Assembly: GCA_030149025.1 (NCBI GenBank) | Contig: JASBSH010000218.1 | Span: forward strand, 1 to 23,625 | Reading direction: 5' to 3' | Length of the DNA: 23,625 bases | Origin: Actinomycetales bacterium | Lineage (GTDB): Bacteria > Actinomycetota > Actinomycetes > Actinomycetales > BWSM-131 | Part shown: positions 21,528 through 23,625 of the stretch, one piece after another | Position numbering within the stretch: position 1 is the stretch's first letter | Layout of the letters: each line of letters opens with the position of its first letter | Notes under the pieces: model-generated | Seen by the model: the letters and a program-made list of their open reading frames with translations, nothing else | Database searches by the model: none | What the model was told of the DNA's origin: nothing | Made by a program: the position numbers and the translations under genes

Positions 21528-22550
21528 TCAGTTGTCGAAGATGCCGCTGTATGCGTTGAGGGCCGGCTGGCCGCCGAGGTGAGCGTAGAGGACGTTCGAG
21601 TCCTTGCCGATCTCGCCATTCGAGACCAGATCGATGAGCCCGGCCATGGACTTCCCTTCGTAGACCGGGTCGATGATCATGCCCTCGAGCCGGCCGGACA
21701 GTCGGATCGCCTCGACCGTCGACTCGACGGGGATGCCGTAGTAGTCACCGGCCCAACCCTCCAGCACCTGGATCTCGTCGTCGCGCAGATCGCGCTCGAG
21801 GCCGATGAGCTTGGCCGTGTTGCGGGCGATGCGGCTGACCTGTTCCCGGGTCTTCTCGATGGTTGCCGAGGCATCGATGCCGATGACGCGGCGCGGGCGG
21901 CCGCCAGCGTCCTCCAGGGCGGCGAAGCCGGCGATCATGCAGGCGTGCGTGGAGCCGGTGACGGTGCAGACGATGATCGTGTCGAAGAAGACGCCGAGAC
22001 GCTTCTCCTGCTCGGCGACCTCGTAGGCTCAGTTCGCGAAGCCCAGCCCACCGAGCCTGTGCTCGGACGCGCCGGCGGGGATCGGGTAGGGCTTGCCACC
22101 GGCCGCCCTCACCTCGTCGATCGCGTCCTGCCACGACTGCCGGACGCCGATGTCGAAGCCGGACGGGTCGAGCCGGACGTCGGCGCCCATGATCCGTGAG
22201 AGCAGGATGTTGCCCACCTTGTCGTTGACCGGGTCGTCCCAGTCGACCCAGCGCTCCTGGACCAGGCGGACCTTCAGGCCCAGCTTGGCGCCCACGGCTG
22301 CGACCTGTCGGGTGTGGTTGGACTGGTACCCGCCGATGGACACGAGTGTGTCGGCGCCGCATGCGAGCACGTCGGGGACGATGTACTCGAGCTTGCGCGT
22401 CTTGTTGCCGCCGAAGGCGAGCCCCGAGCTCACGTCCTCTCGCTTGGCCCAGATCTGCGCGCCGCCGAGGTGCTCGGTCAGCCTGTCCAGGCGGTGGACC
22501 GGGCTCGGCCCGAACGTCAGGGGGTACCGGTCGAAGTCGGTGATGGGCAT
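21528..22550 (-). pseudogene. acdS: 1-Aminocyclopropane-1-carboxylate deaminase, interrupted by one in-frame UGA
   Basis: One reading frame spells a complete 340-codon ACC deaminase (usual 338 aa) except for TGA at codon 174 (22031-22029). Upstream: RYPLTFGPSPVHRL, the PLP lysine K50 in AFGGNKTRKLEY, SIGGYQSNHTRQVAAV. Downstream: TVTGSTHAC, IGIDASA, DPVYEGKSM with Y297 and E298, YAHLGGQPALNAY with L325. E298 and L325 match the pair that separates true ACC deaminases from D-cysteine desulfhydrases (which have Ser/Thr). The enzyme turns ACC into 2-oxobutyrate and ammonia. AGGAGA seven bases upstream sets the ATG at 22550. Homologues known to me have Trp where the TGA stands (GLGFANW), so it looks like a single TGG to TGA change. 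Translation would end as a 173-aa fragment; restart at 21938 would lack the lysine. Confidence 0.9.
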
Positions 22551-22599
22551 GGGCTTCTCCTGGAACGGGCCGGTGTAGACCGGCGTCATGGTGACCGGG

Positions 22600-23292
22600 T
22601 CAGCCGGCCTGCTGGTCGTCGTCCTGCCCCTCGTCAGCTGCCAGGTCGACGAGAGGTAGCAGCGTCCGCCAGTTCTCCCGGGCGGCGAGCGCCGCCGCCT
22701 CGGCGTCGCCGGCGGCGCAGAAGGTGATGATCTGCTCGTGCAGGGCGATCGAGCCCCTGCCGTCCAGACTGGAGAACCGCATCCGCTCCAGACGACGCAG
22801 CACGGCTGTCACCTGCTCCAGGACGTTGCGGATCACCGGGTTGGCGCTCGCGTTCACCGCTACCGCATGGAACTCGTCGTCCGCCTGCAGTGCTGCTTCC
22901 GCGTCCTGCGCGTCCATGGCCGTGGTGAACCGCTCGTTCGCCTCACGCATGGCCTCGATATCACTCGCCGACAGGTTCGGCACGGCCTCACGGACGGCGA
23001 GCTCGTGCAGCGCTGCGGCCACCCCCTGTGCGGCACGTGCCTCCCGCACGTCGACGGGGCTGACGATCGTGTACCGGCCGGGTTTGGTCTGGACCAGACC
23101 CGCCCGTTCGAGGCGGCTGATCGCCTCCCGGATCGGGGTCCTGCTGACGCCCAGCCACCGGCTCAGCTCTGCGTCGTTCAGCCGTTCCCCGGGCGCCAGG
23201 GTGCCGTCCACGATGGCGTCGCGGAGGGCGGTATACGCGTCGTCGCGAAGCAACGACCTCGCGACAAGACCGTGGCTTGTTGGCAGCGGCAT
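22600..23292 (-). CDS. GntR family regulator (FCD-type), probable regulator of the ACC operon
   Basis: A 230-aa GntR protein. The winged HTH covers about residues 15-75 (DDAYTALRDAIVDGTLAPGERLNDAELSRWLGVSRTPIREAISRLERAGLVQTKPGRYTIV). An all-helical FCD-like effector domain follows, with DDEFHAVAVNASANPVI and the HEQIITFCAAGDAEAAALAARENW helix. Asp and His residues suitable for metal-assisted ligand binding are present. The frame extends to 23352, but the ATG at 23292 lies seven bases after a -10 box and at the family start. Forty-nine bases separate it from acdS on the same strand, so regulator, deaminase and E1 are probably one transcript. Confidence 0.92.
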   Translation of the reverse strand: MPLPTSHGLVARSLLRDDAYTALRDAIVDGTLAPGERLNDAELSRWLGVSRTPIREAISRLERAGLVQTKPGRYTIVSPVDVREARAAQGVAAALHELAVREAVPNLSASDIEAMREANERFTTAMDAQDAEAALQADDEFHAVAVNASANPVIRNVLEQVTAVLRRLERMRFSSLDGRGSIALHEQIITFCAAGDAEAAALAARENWRTLLPLVDLAADEGQDDDQQAG

Positions 23293-23328
23293 GCAAAATA
23301 TTGCACTCCACGTGTGCGAGCGTGTCAA
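23292..23328 (-). promoter_or_regulatory. Leaderless promoter and palindromic operator of the GntR-acdS-E1 operon
   Basis: On the minus strand a perfect -35 TTGACA (23328-23323) is followed by a 17-base spacer and the -10 TGCAAT (23305-23300), seven bases before the ATG at 23292. The dyad TGCAA-N4-TTGCA (23292-23305) covers the -10 and touches the start codon, so GntR autoregulation is likely. Confidence 0.72.
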
Positions 23329-23514
23329 GGGCCGCGCCCGCTGAGAAGCCACGCTTGCGGCGGCTGTCGGCTCGGTCCGCCAGACCGAGGGTCCGGGCGT
23401 ACGGTGGCAACAGAAAACACAAGAGGATGGCAGCGTGATTCCCAGTGAGCCGTTGGCCTGAGCGGCGTCCCGGCGTAGTGGTGGCGCTTCACGACAACGC
23501 CGAGGAGAAGTGGC

Positions 23515-23625
23515 ATGAAGCTAGGACTGCACATCGCGGACTTCACCTGGGACGGCGGCCCGAGCGAGATGCGCAAGCACCTGGGCAACGTCGCCACGCG
23601 CGCTGACCAAGCCGGGTACGACCGC
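23515..23625 (+). CDS. LLM-class (F420- or flavin-dependent) oxidoreductase, N-terminal part
   Basis: The first 37 residues of a gene cut by the window end: MKLGLHIADFTWDGGPSEM followed by RADQAGYDR. This is the luciferase-like monooxygenase family start, with the first beta strand and the AxxAGxDR turn; actinobacterial members commonly use coenzyme F420. GAGGAG (23502-23507) lies seven bases before the ATG. It points away from the GntR gene across about 220 bases. Substrate unknown. Confidence 0.82.
   Translation, partial: MKLGLHIADFTWDGGPSEMRKHLGNVATRADQAGYDR

Noticed and set aside
22029..22031. UGA in acdS as selenocysteine or programmed recoding
   Set aside because: The position is not catalytic, Trp is the expected residue, and I see no SECIS-like hairpin following it; a point mutation or sequencing error is simpler.
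21528..22550. D-cysteine desulfhydrase instead of ACC deaminase
   Set aside because: The discriminating residues Glu (YEGKS) and Leu (HLGG) are those of ACC deaminase.

Overview
This is a high-GC actinobacterial chromosome segment (class Actinomycetia; I cannot fix the genus). The signs are G/C-ending codons throughout, a tmRNA whose tag reads ADSKRTDFALAA, a hydratase/dehydrogenase/aldolase gene order known from actinobacterial meta-cleavage loci, several apparently leaderless regulator genes, and an LLM-type (F420/flavin) oxidoreductase at the right edge.

Layout. (1) 1-1044: the end of an M23 peptidase gene and smpB, probably the tail of the common actinobacterial prfB-ftsE-ftsX-M23-smpB block. 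(2) 1213-5037: an IclR regulator and a coupled three-gene lower meta-cleavage operon (hydratase, acylating acetaldehyde dehydrogenase, hydroxy-oxovalerate aldolase), closed by a long hairpin. (3) 5124-7139: a SAM methyltransferase and, convergent to it, two tandem PIN-toxin/Phd-type antitoxin modules. (4) 7364-7840: ssrA (tmRNA) with its promoter and terminator, 6.4 kb away from smpB. (5) 8139-11095: a small membrane protein, then a XRE-cupin regulator, a free-standing B3/B4 (PheRS-beta-like) protein, a PaiB-type flavin-binding protein and a decayed EamA/RhtA-like exporter. (6) 11103-15214: a LysR regulator divergent from a diaminopropionate ammonia-lyase gene, a decayed M20 carbamoylase gene and an intact ArgE/DapE-like M20 gene. 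(7) 15329-17046: a His-rich YHS metal-binding protein divergent from an FAD/NAD reductase, with a CsoR-like operator between them. (8) 17187-19094: a single-gene nuclease plus SF1 helicase (DUF2075/Schlafen-type) protein. (9) 19154-23328: a minus-strand operon of a GntR regulator, ACC deaminase (acdS, broken by one in-frame UGA) and an AceE/MdeB-like 2-oxoacid dehydrogenase E1. (10) 23515-end: the start of an LLM-class oxidoreductase gene.

How it fits together. Most of the window is a run of small, self-regulated catabolic or stress cassettes, each with its own regulator and often a palindrome abutting the start codon. Three cassettes end in simple C2-C4 products: pyruvate plus acetyl-CoA from hydroxypentadienoate, pyruvate plus ammonia from diaminopropionate, and 2-oxobutyrate from ACC, which the adjacent E1 could carry on towards propionyl-CoA. 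Decay is visible in three of them: the exporter, the carbamoylase and acdS. The strongest candidates for something new are the acdS/E1/GntR operon, the XRE-cupin/B3-B4/PaiB/exporter cassette, the metal- or persulfide-type YHS/FAD pair, and the shared leaderless-promoter/operator architecture of four regulator genes. No integrase, transposase, CRISPR array or tRNA gene was seen.
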